A stretch of DNA of 64,000 bases from Eublepharis macularius (GCF_028583425.1 NC_072807.1:32927001-32991000); one strand, 5' to 3'; numbered from the stretch's first letter, positions 22,601-37,600 are shown. Notes: generated from the sequence alone by a model not told the origin. Program-made: numbers and translations.

Positions 22601-25600
22601 AGAACAACTTAATGCCCACTCAGAGCAGTTTACAAAGTATGCTATTATCCCCACAACTCATGGGCACGACAATTCAAACACAACAGTTCTCAGCTCCTCC
22701 TCCCACAGTTGCGGAACTCATAGTGAGTTGAATAAAATAAAATAATAGTCCTTGATCATCACACTGTATCTTGGATGTGGCAATGATGGGAGAAAACAAA
22801 GCTGATTTGTGGGAATTCAACGCAGCCTGGTTGCAAAAATGTGGGCAGACAGGCCAGTTGTTGTAAATATGCCCTCTTCCTCATAGACTCTGCTTTGTGA
22901 CTCTCCCCACCACAAACACACTTTTAGAAGCAGGCAGGCGGCCACAAAGGATAGGGACTACTAAGGGGTGGCTCCGCCCTCCTTGGAATGCTGTTCTCCT
23001 CGTTCTTCTCCTTAATCTGTCACTCACCCTCTTTAGTCATTAGGCTAAGACTATTTTATTTTCAAACACTTTGATTGATGAGCTGGTCCTGCTTTTGATT
23101 GCCTGCCCCTCAGCACTACTGTTTTGCAGGCCAGTCTTTTCTGACTTTTTAAAAAACTTTGCTTCTGTTCTTAATTTTTTTCAATTGGTTTTAGTTATGA
23201 TTTTAATGCTTTTTATTAATGTGCAGGTGTGCTTTTTTGAATATGAACAGAGACAGGCAGCAAATAAATATTCAGCATAGGTAAAGAGTCCCCAAGATGG
23301 CCTCACCGTGCTTAATGTTAGAGTTGCCAACTCCAGCTTGAGAAATTCCTGGAGGTATGGGGGTGGAGCCTGGAGGGGGTGGAGTTGGAGGGCAGATATC
23401 CCACCCCCCGGCACCAACCTTTAGGTGTCCCTTTTTCATGTGTGCTTCCAGCCTGCATAATGATGTCACTTCCGGGAAGTGACATCATCATGCAGGCCAT
23501 GTGCTGCCCTGAGAGCGCTCCCACACTCCATAGGGAGTGGGGGGTCCCCTGCCTCCAGCAGGAGATTTCTTGTGTTTAGTGTCCATCAGGAGATTGGCAA
23601 CCCTAGTGATGCCATAGAGTCCACCCTCCAAAGCTGCCATTTTCTCTCAGGGAACTTACACAAAGATAGTTTTAGTTGAGTAGAAATGTGGTCTGCAGTA
23701 GAATAATAATAATAGAATAATAATAACATTCAATTTATGTACCACCCTTCAAGACAACTTAATGCCCACTCAGAGTGGTTTCCAAAGTATGTTATTATTA
23801 TCCCCACAACAATCACCCTGTGAGGTGGGTGGGGCTGAGAGAGCTGTGACTGACCCAAGGTCACCCAGCTGCCTTCAAGTGGAGGAATGGAGAATCAAAC
23901 CCAGTTCTCCAGATTAGAGTCCCATCGCTCTTAACCACTACACCAAACTGGCTCTCCAGAAGAGCAGGATTCGAATCCAGTAGCACTTTAAAGACCAACA
24001 CAATTTCCAGGGAATAAGCATTTGAGAGTCAAAGCTCCCCTCATCTAACGAAGGGAGCTATGACTCTCGAAACTTATACCCTGAAAATCTTGTTGCTACA
24101 TTCTTTAAGGAACTACTGGCCTCAAATCTTGCTCTCCAGGAGAACTGACCTCGATAGCCGGGAGTTCAGTTGCAATACCAGGTAAATGCCAGACCTCACC
24201 TGGAGGCTGGTGACCCTATTCACTATGAATCCCTCTTTTATTTACTGCTCTCTTCTCCTCTACAGATGTTGAGCAATATAAGATTGATTAACTGATGATT
24301 TATTATGGCAGTTTTATGGCCAATGGCCCCAGGATAAGCAAAGCAGTTATGGTATTAATATATATCTTGCTTCTCAGTATTCTATCCCCCAGCTACAAGG
24401 CCAAGCGCAGGTCATCAAAATACAGGAAATGGTATTTTTAAGAGAAGATGTAGCCCTACGCAGGTACTTCCTCCGATAAGATCGGTTCTAAGCACATAAA
24501 CTAATTTATTCTGTGAGCGCAGGTTTTGCTAGCTTGAGAGAATTGAGTTTTCGGTTTTATTTAAAGGCAAGCTTGCTAGCTTTCGTGGTTAAGGAGAAAC
24601 ACTTGGAAATCTTCGCACCATCTCTCTATATCCACCCACATCCCCATATCTCTATCTTGTCACTGTTTCCTTGCTTTTAAAAAAGAAGAAAATCACCGAT
24701 TTCAAATAATTGTAAATTCAGAGCCATCCATAAAGATGCAATTATGCAAAACTGAGTCAATTATGCAAATACAGGTGAAGTGGCTACATTTATCTTGAGT
24801 GCCATTTGCTTGAATGGAAAGGGGGAGACAGACACCAAAATCTACCATCATGTAATGTTGCATCCAAGCCGCCCCTGCAAAATATTACACAGCGAAACAC
24901 AGAACTTCATAAGAGCACAAGCAATGCTCTTGCACTGCCAGCGTTACCACCCAAAATAAGCCACTCCAGCATCAGTAGCCCAAGATCTTTTAATTGCCCT
25001 GCCAAGGACCCAAATCTTGAGATACCATTCTGTGCCAGTCTACTGTGCCAGTCTTAGATAAGTCTCTCTCATGACCTGGGATCTCTGGGGATGCTGGGAT
25101 TTGAATCTGGGAACTTCAGTATGCAAAACCAGGGCTCATTTCGAGCGGGAACGCACAGGAACACAGTTCCAGCAATTCCCCAAAGAGGTCACATGTAAGG
25201 TGGCCCCACCCACCTGACTCCTGGCCATTTTGGGCCCATTTCGGCCTAGACTGGGGCCGAAATGGCCTGGATCAGGCCTCTGACGGGTGGTGGATCACTC
25301 TCCCGCTCAGCAGCGGCCTGATCCTGACCATTTGGGGCCCCTTTTCAGCCATTTTCAGCCCCTTTTTGCCATTTTGGGCCTAATTTCGGCCCTGAATGGC
25401 CAGGATTGGGTCCAAAACAGCCAGTCAGGGGGTGTGGCATATGCAAATCGGTTATATTAACGACACACTTCCAGTGATGGCAAGAGGTGTGGCATATGCT
25501 AATAAGTTATGCTAATGAGTTCCTCCAGCTCTTTTTCTACGAAATGACCCCTGTGCAAAACCAATCCAAACCGTCACCTCTCCTGCCATTTTCAGTTTAG

Positions 25601-28600
25601 AGCAGAGGTGACAACTTTACCTGTATTCCAAAAGCGCTCTGAATGTCTGTTTCTTCCCTTGGTGGGAGTTCATCCAGGCCACATTCCCTGGCCTCCTAGT
25701 TAAGGTTGCCAACTGCCCTACCCACGCATCCAAAACCCAGCCTGGCTACTTCACTTCCTGTATTGCTGTTATTATTATTAATTGCCCCCTTTCTGCCTCA
25801 ATGGGCACTCAAAGTAAAACAAATACAATATCATCCATTAGAAAGCAACTCAAGACAGGCAGCCGTATTTTCAACACGGGAGCTTAGTTTCCCACAAATT
25901 ATTTCATTTCAAAACCCTAGAAGGCCAAGAGAACTAAAGCAGCAGGAAAAAGAGAGGAGATGAGTCAAATAAACAGAGGGTTGATATTTGTAGGAATCGG
26001 CTGTCGAAGCTTTTTCAGGTGTGGAATAAAAATTGCTTGCAGTTCACTGCTATTGAAAAGCTCCAGGTGCCAGCTCCAAAGTTGCCAGCATTTGCACTCA
26101 GGACTGGTGCATTTCCACAAAGCTCCTCCCTTACTCTTCTCCTGTCTTCCAGCACCGCTTATACCCCTGAAGCTACAGACTATGATGTCCGAGTTCTGCT
26201 GCGCTTCCCCCAGCGAGTGAAGAACCAAGGCACTGCGGATTTCCTGCCCAACCGGGCTCGGCACACCTGGGAGTGGCACAGTTGCCATCAGTGAGTGGGG
26301 GTCCGGGGGAATCTCTGCCTCACAGGGGTTACGGCTGGAAAGGGGCAAGTGCCAGACTAAGATATGGGAGCCCCAGGTTCGAATCCCCACTCTGCCATGA
26401 AAACTTGCTGGATGCCCTTGGGGACAAGCTGTTTACAGCAGTGTTGCTCCCAAAGGAAAATCCCCGAAGCACCATCCACATAATACCTTGATTATGACCG
26501 CTATATATTGCTTCTTGCTTTTATGGCCCCTGCCAGCCAGAATATGAGAGTATCATGAGTAGGAAAGTCTAGCAAAAACAATACCGTGAAACCTAAGACA
26601 GAATTTAAACTATCAAGGTCTATAATAAAGTATATTGAATGCAAGTTTGTGTGTAATAATTCAAAATCGTTCAGATATTACATATAGCAATTCCTATATC
26701 CTATACTTGGAGTGTACATTTGGAGTAGATAAAAAAGGTAAAGGTAGTTCCCTGTGCAAGCACCGAGTCATTACTGACCCATGGGGGGACGTCGCATCAC
26801 AATGTTTTCTTGACAGACTTTTTTTTGTTTGTTTGTTATGGGGTGTTTTACCCTCCCCCCCCCCCGCCCTGAGGAAACTGGGTACTCATTTTACCAACCT
26901 CAGAAAGATGGAAGGCTGAGTCAACCTTGAGCTGGCTACCTGAACCCGGCTTCGGCCAGGATCGAACTCAGGTTGTGAACAGAACTTAGGCTGCAGTACT
27001 GCAGCCTACCACTCTGCACCACTTGGAGTGTATATGGAATATTTAATAGCATTAGCACTTCAGTGCGTTATAGGATTGGTATATGTGAGCTTAAAGCTCT
27101 TTGTAGGTACATGCACTTTATAGACTATAACTGGCTGTAGATGGCTATGCAGTGAAATACCTTTGGAATGATTGCACACAAACTTGTATTAAATATACTT
27201 TATTATAGACCTTGACAGTTTGAATTCTGTCTTAGCTAGGCTTCACGGTATTGTTTTTGCTAGACTTTATGGCCCCTGCCAGCAGCAATTGAAATCCAGT
27301 CTTCTTTGCATGTCACAAGTTTCGGCGTATCCTGACATGAGAGGGATCTTAAAATCACATTGACCTGAAATATCTGTTTTCTTCTCTGTTTTAACGTTTG
27401 TATCAGCTGCCCTTTCTGGAGAATTCAAAAGCCTGCGCACTGTTAAAAAGTCCTTGGGTTAGTCCTAATAAAAGGTGACACGTGGCCGGGGTTTCTGATC
27501 TTGGGGACCGCAAGGGCAGTGATTCTGGGGCCCTGGGAACAAGTCCAGGATGCCCCCCCCCAAAAAAAATCATTGCCAACTCTCACTAGGGCCACTGCCT
27601 GGCCTCCCTACTGGGTCCAAGCCAAGGCAGCCCTCATCCAGTGTGAGCGGTTGTCAGAAGAAGCCAGCTGCCCGAGCCATGGATGGGACGGTGCAAGTGT
27701 AGAAGCAGGGACAGCCTGCTGGTTTTTTTTTCATTTTTAACTCCCTTCATTGGGGGGAACGGATAGCCAACTAGGGATCCCAGGTGCTCGTCACTGGCTA
27801 CCCTGCAATCGCCCACAACTGGCCAGCACCCTGGCAACACATGCTGTGCGCACGCTCCCAGGAGACACAACGACATCCAGAAGTGACATCATCGCACCGG
27901 CCACGGGAGTCTTCCCACACATTTTGCTTGGAGCCAGTTTTGGAAGGCACGATGAGATCACTTCCGGAAATGACGTCGGCACATTTGCACCAGGAGCGCA
28001 AGCACACCATGCACAAGAAGGAGACTCCCGGGTAAGTACCAGGTTCCCCCCATACTGGAAGGCTATGGGACCTAGTAGCCCAAGTTGTCGGGTCTTCACA
28101 CAGCATGAGGCTCGGAGCAGCTGCCCCTGTGGTCCATTGGCTAAGACTGCCCTCCTCTACTCAGGGATGTGTCCGAATGCTCGCAACATCATGTGAATCA
28201 GCCCTACAAATGCCTTATGAAGCTGTCTAGTAGCATCAGAGCACCAGTCTACATACCTATTGCACTCCTTGGCAGCATGTTGGGCTGGCCTTCTTGTTCA
28301 TCCCACCATGCCACCAGAGCAAGCAAGAGTCTCCTGGCACCATAGCGCACATAAGCGCAGCCCAGGCGTCCTTGTGCATTCCTCATGCCCTGCTCTCCCT
28401 CCCACAGGCATTACCACAGCATGGATGAGTTCAGCCACTACGACTTGCTCGATGCCGCCACAGGCAAAAAGGTGGCGGAAGGCCACAAGGCAAGCTTCTG
28501 CCTAGAGGACACTACCTGTGATTTCGGGAACCTCAAACGCTACGCCTGCACGTCGCACACACAGGTGAGGGCCACAAGAGAGCTGGAGGGAAGAATCTAT

Positions 28601-31600
28601 CTAGTTTAAGGACTCAACTCAAAGCAAATAGAATCTTTTTCCCCTGGCAGCTGGTAAACTTCCGGGGAGGAAGTGTGCCACAGACAGGGAGCCACCACCC
28701 AAAAGTCCCTGTTTTCTGGCAACTGATAATCTCAGCTCCACAGATGTGGACACACAGAGCAGACCTTGAGGTGAAGATCTTAACTAGTGGGCAAGCCTTT
28801 CATTCCATGCAAGCTCCTGTATCTCCCCCACCCCAAATTGGAGTTTGATGAGGGAGGCAATTAAGATCAGGAAAAGGGCAAGAGGGAAAGACATCAATGC
28901 TTCTAGCTACTGAGTTGATTTCCTGATCAGATTTAGATTACCCCAACCAGCAAAGTGTGAACCAACAAAAAAAATGATAGGCTGCCTACTCCAGTTTGGG
29001 AAATTCCTGGAAATCTGGGGGTGTGCCTGGAGGGGTGTGCTACCATAGAGTCCGTGCTCTGAAGTTGCCTTTTCTTCCAGGGGAACTGATCTCTGAAGTC
29101 TGGAGATCAGCTGTAATTCCAGGAGAACTCTGGGCCCCACCTGGAAATTGGCAACCTTATCAAGAGATGATCCATCGCTTTGGTCTTGAGAACTAGAGAA
29201 TGACCTAATGCTACCAGCTGTGGCTGAGCCGGGATTTGAACCATGGGCTTAATTTCCCAACTTCCACCTTCTGTTTGGCTGTACAGCCCTAGGTTTTTTC
29301 AGGGATATAGTCTTCTGAGAAGGAACTTTTGGAAAGCAAGCCTGTGTGTGTTTGGGTCCTCTTAGGGTGGTTAAATGGCTGCACTATGCAAACGTCAACC
29401 CTACGCTGGCCAACATGTTTACGAGCATTACAAACACAGTTAGCAGAGTTGCCTGGTATGTAATGAAGCACGTGCAAATGAGCCTGCACTACAGAGAGTG
29501 CGTGCATGGACTGAGAATCAAACTTAAGCTCTGAGCCTTGGTTAAATTTTAGAAAAGAAATATGCGTTCATTTATTGTTGCAACTCCATATAGGATAAGA
29601 AAGGGAAGAGAAAGATATTTTTCAAGCTGTCTAGTCTAAAGATGATGCGGGTGGATATCAGGATGGCACGTTTGGTATCCTTAGTAGCAAGATGGAGAGG
29701 TGTGTGATATGAGCTGTCATGAAAAGGAAGTCCCAGAGAATACAATCTACACTTCAAAGGACGGCAGCGGGATAGTAGAAAGCAAGGAAAAACAAATCCC
29801 TGACCTTTTTATCTCACTGCCTCTTTGATTGTCCCCCTCTGAAACTCGAAAAAGAGACAGCATTACAGTTCTCCTCGTCTTGCCCATGTCTCTTCCTCTC
29901 CCACAATAGCAACAATCAAACAGGGTCACATAAATAAAGGCAGAGAGGTTCAATAGTAACTGGAACCTCCTCAGAGAAGTCCCGTAGGAACACATGAGGC
30001 TTCTTCCTTTGTGCTTTACTCAATGAGTCTCTCTACATGAGACGCCTCAGTGCGTATTCGTCAAGGGTAGGGAGTAGGGGTGTGCAAGGAAAAAACTTTC
30101 GGCTTTCTTGTTTCGGGATTACCCGAAACAAGATTCTCTACCGTCATTAGCCGAAAGCCGAAACAAGAATCTCTTTCGGGATTCGGGATTCGGCATTATT
30201 TCGGCATTCTTTCGGGATTCTTTCGGGTTTTTTTGTTGGGAAAATGCCTCCGTCTTTCAGGACGCCTGGAGGAGGCATTTTCCCACCAAATAAGCCCAAA
30301 ATTGGTGGGGACCTTCCTCTAACCCTTCTCTAACAACTACCCAAGTTTCAGACAGATTGGACTTTGGGGGGCCATGTTATGGCCCCCCAAAGCAGGTCCC
30401 CCCATCCTCCCCATAAGAAAGCAAAGGAGCAGCATATTGTTAGCATGCTGCTGCTGATCTTTCTTCATTATTTCCTATGGGGAAAAAATGAAGAGGCAGG
30501 CTTCCTTTGCCAGGGGTGGCATTTTGCATGCAAAATGCCCCCCAGCCCTCAGGGGCCCTTCTCCCACCCCTCCTCCCACCCCCCACCAAGGCTCAGCCTG
30601 CTCCCACTTGGGGGGGGCATTTCATGGCCTCCCCAAGTAGGTGCTCTAATCTCTACCACTGACAGCTGGGGGAGGCTTGTGTTGCCAGGGGTGGCATTTT
30701 GCATGCAAAATGCCCCCCAACCCTCTGGGGCCCTTCTCCCACCCCTCCTCCCACCCCCCACCAAGGCTCAGCCTGCTCCCACTTGGGGGGGCCGTTTCAT
30801 GGCCTCCCCAAGTAGGTGCTCTCAGCCCCTAAAGTCCACCCCTCACAGCCCCACACAAACCCAATTCCCCCCCAGCTGCCACACACAGACCCAAATCCCC
30901 CCAGTAGCCCCTCACAGACCCAAATCAACCCCCACCTGCCCCACACCCACCATAACCCCAGGAACAGGCTGGCCTGCCCTCCCCTTTTGGGAACCCCTAA
31001 ACTCTCTTTCCCAGGGCAGTTCTGCACAGACAAGGGGTGCCACAATGGTGGCAGTGCCAAATCGTCCCTGGGAAAGAGCACCTGCCCTGGCACACAGACA
31101 ACCACCCCCCTGACCCCCCCACCACCCGCAGAGAAGGCTGGCCAGCCTGCCCCATTGTTCCCTATGCTGGGAACCAACCTCCCATCAAAGAAGGGAACAC
31201 AGACACACAATCATTAAGTTTAAAAAACCTTTATTTTCTCATTTTCAAATTACAAGTGGTCAACAAATCACAACATATTACACTTATTGTCCCTCATAGC
31301 ACAACACAACACAATTAACTACACATCAGAGAATCTTAAACACAATTTTTTTTTTGAAATGGACAAACAGTAAAGTTTTGAACATTACAACAGGTCACAT
31401 AGTGAGCGGGCACAACAGGGCATGGAAACAGAAGATGATCATAATAACTACCAGCCTAATACAACTCTCCCTCCATAACATGACTTAATGGGGGGGAACC
31501 ACTGCAACAAAATCCCCCCCCAACCCTCTGGGGCCCTTCTCCCACCCTTCCTCCCATCCCCCCACCAAGGCTCAGCCTGCTCCCACTTGGGGGGGCCATT

Positions 31601-34600
31601 TCATGGCCTCCCCAAGTGGGTGCTCTGCTCTCATCTCTACCACTGACAGCTGGGAGAGGCTTGTCTTGCCAGGGGTGGCATTTTGCATGCCAAATGCCAC
31701 CCTCACCCTCAGGTGCCCTTCTCCCACCCTTCCCCCCACCCCCCACCACATGCATTCCTTGACAATCAAGAAATCTGGAGTTAAATATGATGTGCATGTA
31801 AGTCCCTCAAAGACAGAAGCAATATGGAGGTAATGACCCATTTGATTTCCACAACCTCAGACACAATTAGGGATCCGTTTCCCCTTGGTGGGGGATCCCC
31901 CACTCTCACCTATCACCCCGAAGGGGGAAAGTCAGTGAATGAGCCTTCAAGGTACGCTCCAGGGGCTGCTGCCGTGATGTCACTGATGTCATCTGGCTGC
32001 CCTGAGAGTATGCCTGTGCTTTGCAGTGGGCTGATTTGGGCCCTACAGGCCAAAGCAGGATCCCTTGTGGCCCAAATCTGCCTGCTGTGAATTGTGCGTG
32101 CTCCCCAGCCTTGTGTGATGATCACATCACTTCCTAGAACAGACATCATCATGCCAGAGCATTGCCATTAAATGATCATGCGTGTGTGAACAGACCCTAA
32201 GTATCCTGTAGGCTTCAGTGATGGTATAGTAATGTTTTCACTCACATTATAGAGAGAGAGAGAGACAGAGAAGGGGGGGAGGCACTGAAACTAGATTATT
32301 TCTTCTATTTTACTGTCCCCTTCCAAAGCCAGGGTGGCATTGGCACAATGCCCCCCTCCCCCCGGCCAGAGCCTTAGTACCAGTATGCATTGACAGGCCC
32401 ATGCATCATAGTCCTTTTTGAGACCCAGCCAAGTTGTGTGCCTTTTGGAGAAAAATGTTCAAGTTGCTGGTGGGGGTATGAACAATTTTTAGATATCCAC
32501 TGTAGTGCAATGGCTAGAGAGTTGGTCTAGAATCTGGCAGACTCTGATTCTGTGCCTTGTAGGCTTGATGGATGTTCTTGGCTCAGCCTAAGTAAACAAT
32601 TGTGTTGTGTTTTCCAGAGGCAGTCTAGGTGATTTTGGGGCCCTGGACAAATGTTCTGGACGGGGCCCCAGAACCAGTGCCGCCCCACCACTGGCTCCTT
32701 GCCAAGGCCAAGCAATTTGGTCACCTAGGCCCCAGATAGAGTGGGCAGGAGTGCGTTGTTTCCTTCCTCCCCCCCCTCCACCCCCTCATACAACTAAGAA
32801 GGCCATCGGTGGAGTCACTCCAATGTGAGGCATGGAGCAGCTGTCTATTGTTAGCCTGGTTGTGATGAGGGTGAAACAAATCAAGGGAGAACAGCAATGT
32901 GTAAACCACTCTAGGTTCCCATGGGGGAGAAAACCGGGGCATAAGATAAACCTTTAATTTGGTGGGGAGGGGGTATATACATTTTATGTGTATGTGTCTG
33001 TATGTTTTATGCATTCAAATCACTTGTGGTGTACTTTAGAATTATATTGAGCTCCACAGTATCCCAAAAACCTTGTCCATGTATTGCAAACCGAAGTCAA
33101 TCTACCACATCTAGGGTATTCTTCTTTTCCCTACTGCCTTCAATTTTTCTTAGCATTATTGTCTTTTCTAGTGAACCTTGTCTTCTCATGATGTGACATA
33201 AGCACTATCATCAATTGATATCTTCAAGGGAGAAAGCAGGCCTGATTTGGTCTGGATGCCACTTACATGTCTTTTTCGGAGTCCATGGTACATGTAAATT
33301 GAAACTTTCTTCCCACTTCACAGTGTGAATGCTTTTTCCTCCTATGAGCTTTGTCTAAATTTTACTGTACTGATACTGCTCATTTGGCCAAAAGGCCTGC
33401 CCTTGATCAATGCCACATTAAATACTTCATAATAAAAATATGTTTTTAGAACCATTTAAAAGTGTCCTTAAGTGCCATACGCTGATTTAAAAAAACATAA
33501 GCTAAATGTTTGGGAACACAACCAGATATGTGAATGACTGAAATGCAGCCCAATCCCACTGCTACTTAAAATCCATTTTTGATGGAGGTCTGGATTGTCT
33601 TACATTGGTGTCATTGGGCTTGGAATCAGGAACCTGGAAGCGTTCCATGGGGGCTACAACTTTCATGCCAAGGCTAAGAGGGTGGGAACGGGATCTCTCT
33701 GGGGTGGCAAACTCTGGCCTTGGAAGTTACTGGCAATTTGGGGGTGGGACTTGTGGAAAGGAAAATCTGAGTAGGGATCTCCCCCAGAATCCATGGTCCG
33801 CATTTGCCCTCTAAAGAGATTGCCCTTGGAAGCAGCCAGTTTCTCTGTAGGGAACTACTCTCTCTAACCTGAACTCAAGCCCAACCAGGAGTTTGGCAGC
33901 CCTAGGAAAATTTCAGAAAAAGATGGCAAAGGAGGGCCAGCAACTGATAGAGGCATGGAAGCCCACACCAGGACAGTAGCAGGGGCCTACTTGGGCACAA
34001 GGGACAACCAGTGCTCTCATCCCCCATAGTCCACTCCTTACAGCCCCACACAAACCCAGTTCCCCCACCCCAGCTGCCACACACAGACCCAAATCCTCCA
34101 CTCAGCCCCTCTCAGAACCAAAACCACCCTCAGCTGCCCCACACCCAGTACCCCAGGAACAGGCTGGCCAGCCTGCCCCATTGTTCCCTATGCTGGGAAC
34201 CAACCTCCCATCAAAGAAGGGAACACAGACACACAATCATTAAGTTTAAAAAACCTTTATTTTCTCATTTTCAAATTACAAGTGGTCAACAAATCACAAC
34301 ATATTACACTTATTGTCCCTCATAGCACAACACAACACAATTAACTACACATCAGAGAATCTTAAACACAATTTTTCTTTTGAAATGGACAAACAGTAAA
34401 GTTTTGAACATTACAGCAGGTTACATAGTGAGCGGGCACAACAGGGCATGGAAACAGAAGATGATCATAACTACCAGCCTAATACAACTCTCCCTCCATA
34501 ACATGACTAAATGGGGGGGAACCACTGCAACAGGGTCCAGCAGAACCTATGTCATTTCCTGTGGCTGTGCTTTCAGTTCAGACACACAAAGCTGAACTGG

Positions 34601-37600
34601 GCACTTCCAAGGCACTGGACAATGGTATTTCTGGAGCAGTTCTGCAGAGGTCTCCCCCCACCCCCACACCAGCCTCAGAATTTACCTGGGAACATCTGTG
34701 AGAGATCATCATTGGCCGGTGCCCATCCACCACTCTACCCGCATCCCCCAACCATGCAAACCCAACATTAACATCAAATTTTTTTTTTTTAAACATGAAC
34801 ATTCAATCAACTTTTAAAAAACATAATCACAACATTTTTTTTTGGTTTTTTTTTTTTTTACATGAACATTCAATCAACTTTTAAAAAACATAATCACAAC
34901 ATTTTTTTTTGGTTTTTTTTCCTTTTTTTTACATGAACGGAACATCAACTTTCAAAAAACAGTACAACAATTCTTCTACAATTTTTTTTACAAGGATTTC
35001 ATCTGATAAAAACACCTAAGCAATCCCTATCTAACCTGTTTCTCCCTCCAGTAGCAATCCATGTTTCTGGGGCATTATTTTTCATAATAAATTTGGTCCC
35101 ACAGGGTATGTCTCAGTGATGGGAGATGTTTTGAATACCCTGGGGGGGGGGGCTTTCAAATTGCTGGGTGTTTTCCCTTTGCCACTGGTTCCTAACCACC
35201 CTCCCTCTACTGGCCGGTTTTAACTGTATATACAGGGTTTTATACAGGGGAGAGCGCGATTCCAAAGGATTGGACTCATAGAGGATGCAGGCCACAAGTT
35301 GGGCTCACCTCAGTCACTCTGGAAGTCCAGTCCTGAGAAATCGAAGAGGCGAGAGTTGACCTTCAGGAAGGTCAACTGCTCGACTCTCCATGGGAGAAGG
35401 CGAGTGCGATGTGGGCCGACAATGTCGCCCGCATGTGAAAAGACGCGCTCGCTCTCCACGCTCGTCGGAGGGCATGAGAGCAGCCGCTGCGCCTCGAGGG
35501 AGAGGTCCGGCCAGACCGACTCCTTCCTGGCCCAGTAGCTGAGCGGATCGGTGGAGAGCGACTCGCAGGGCTCCGCGAGGTAGTCCCTGACCATCGCCTC
35601 CGCCGGATCCTCTCTCACGGTCCTCACGACCCCAGAGGGGACGAGGGCCCACCGGAGCATCTCCATCTCCATCGGCACTCCGGTGGTGGCCTCGGGGGGG
35701 GCCTGCGCAGAGGGGGCGTCAGAGGGACCCGCACGGCAGGGCCCCTCTTGCGTCCCCCCTGTCGACAGGCGTCCCCTCTTGGCCTGCCTGCGCCTCACCC
35801 AAGAGCAGAGCCCGTCTCTGGCTTGGGTGAGGTTCCCGTCCCGCTCGGCGAAAGTGCCCTTTATGCGCGGGTCACACATGGTCGCCAACATGTATGACTC
35901 TTCCTTAGTGAGAGGAGTTAGCCTGGCAGCTATGCCCTGCTGCAGCCTTCTCACTAATGCGCGCACCGCTGGAACAAGGTCAGCACGGGGCGCGACCCGG
36001 TCTGCAAGGGTGGCCAGATTCCTCTGGAGCGTGTGCACCAGGGGAATGACCAGACCGAGGGTCGCCGTGTCTGACGAGACCGCCACAGTGAAGTCCTTGA
36101 AGGGCTTCAGGACCTCCACTGTCTGGGTGATGGTGAGCCAATCCTCCCGGTTGAACTCACCCACCTGACTCGCACCGCGGTGCTCGGAGAGCCACGCGTG
36201 GAGTGCGGCCTGCTGCTCCACCAAGCGCTCAAGCATGGCGCAGGTGGAGTTCCAGCGAGTGCTGACGTCAGTGATCAGAGCGTGCTCTGGCACACCTGTC
36301 CTGACCTGTGTCTGGCGCAGTTCGTGCGTGGCCTTCACGCTGCGCGAGAAGTGACCCGTGAGCCTCCGACATTTCTGGACAAGTAACTGGAGTTCACGGG
36401 TCCGGGTATCCACGGGTTCCTTCGAGGAGCCCAACCCCAGCGCATCTCTCACCACTAGGTGAAGCTTGTGAGCGGCACAGTAGACGCTCTCTCGGCTCAC
36501 TAGATGCGCCGCTGCCCTCATGTTCTTGCCACCGTCCGTCACCATGCATCCCACGGTGGCGGGTCCCTGGCCTATCCACTCGTCCAACTGTCTCCTTAAG
36601 GTGGCAGCGATGTTCTCCGCCGTGTGGGACACGTCGAGCACCTCGGCGTGAAGCAAGGCCTTGCAGTAGCCGGCCTGGCGGTCTCGCATCCTTCCCTGTC
36701 TAGCTGTGCTAGGCACCTCCCCCCGGCCCCCACCCAGAACCGACTCGGGTTCCCACCAGTGAGCAGTAAGCGAGAGGTACGCTTGCTGCACACTTGGGCA
36801 GGTCCAGATGTCCGATGTGAAGTGCACAGTTCTCCCGGCAACCCGGGACAGCTGTGCCTTCACATGATCCCTGGCAGCCCTGTAAAACGAGGGCACCACC
36901 GATCTGCTCAACGACGTGCGAGCAGGGACGGCGTACCAGGGAAAGCAATCTTGGAGCAGCCCTGAGAAGCCGAAGTCTTCCACTACGGAATACGGTTGCC
37001 CATCCACTGCTATCATGTTGACGATGTGGCGCGTGATGCGCCTGCTCGCCCTCCGGATCCCCTCTCTGGGCACACTAGCGCCCTGCATACCAAGCATCTC
37101 CGGGAGAGAGGCTTGGCATCCCTTTCCTGCAGGTACCCTTGGGGGGAGAGCACCAGAGGAGCCTGCCTCCTTCTGGCTAGCTGGCGGCCGTGCGGCGCCA
37201 CTCGAACCCTCCTCCCGAAGAAGCACCGCCTGGTGGTGCCTCTTCATATGGTACCTCATCCCAGACGTGGAGAGATGCCACACATCTTTGCCACGGCTGA
37301 CGCGCTGCCTACAATGCAGGCACAGGGCTGCTCGGGGATCCTCCGTTGCCTGGAAGTGCTTCCAGATTTCGGAGGAAAAGGGCATCCCACGCTTCCCAGG
37401 AGAAGCGCGTTCGGGACCACCCTGTGGCACCTCCTGTGAGGTGCTCTGGCCGGACACACCGTGTCCCACTCTCGGCCGGGCAGGTGGGGATGGACGAGGC
37501 TGAAGGGGCAGAGATGTGGGCTCTTCCACCACAGTCTCTGCCTCTTCCTCCCGCGTCCTCTCCTCCTGCACAGCCGCGAGAGGCCTGCTGCTGGCCTCAG

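Larger units (their letters stand above)
21755..26152 (+). other. LOXL1: LOXL1 intron 2
   Basis: Donor GTAGGT, acceptor ctcctgtcttccag. Contents are listed as separate repeats. 22745-23320, 24230-25121 and 25562-26152 show nothing clear apart from A/T-rich LINE-like traces. Confidence 0.9.
26291..28407 (+). other. LOXL1: LOXL1 intron 3
   Basis: Donor GTGAGT, acceptor tctccctcccacag. The left half holds the elements above. 27284-28407 contains GC-rich unassigned sequence with 'gacatcatcgcaccggcc'-type stretches that recur near 23460 and 31960. Confidence 0.85.

Noticed and set aside
30364-31113. 249-codon open frame in the hAT interior
   Set aside because: It consists of Pro-rich translations of GC-rich tandem repeats, with no recognisable domain.
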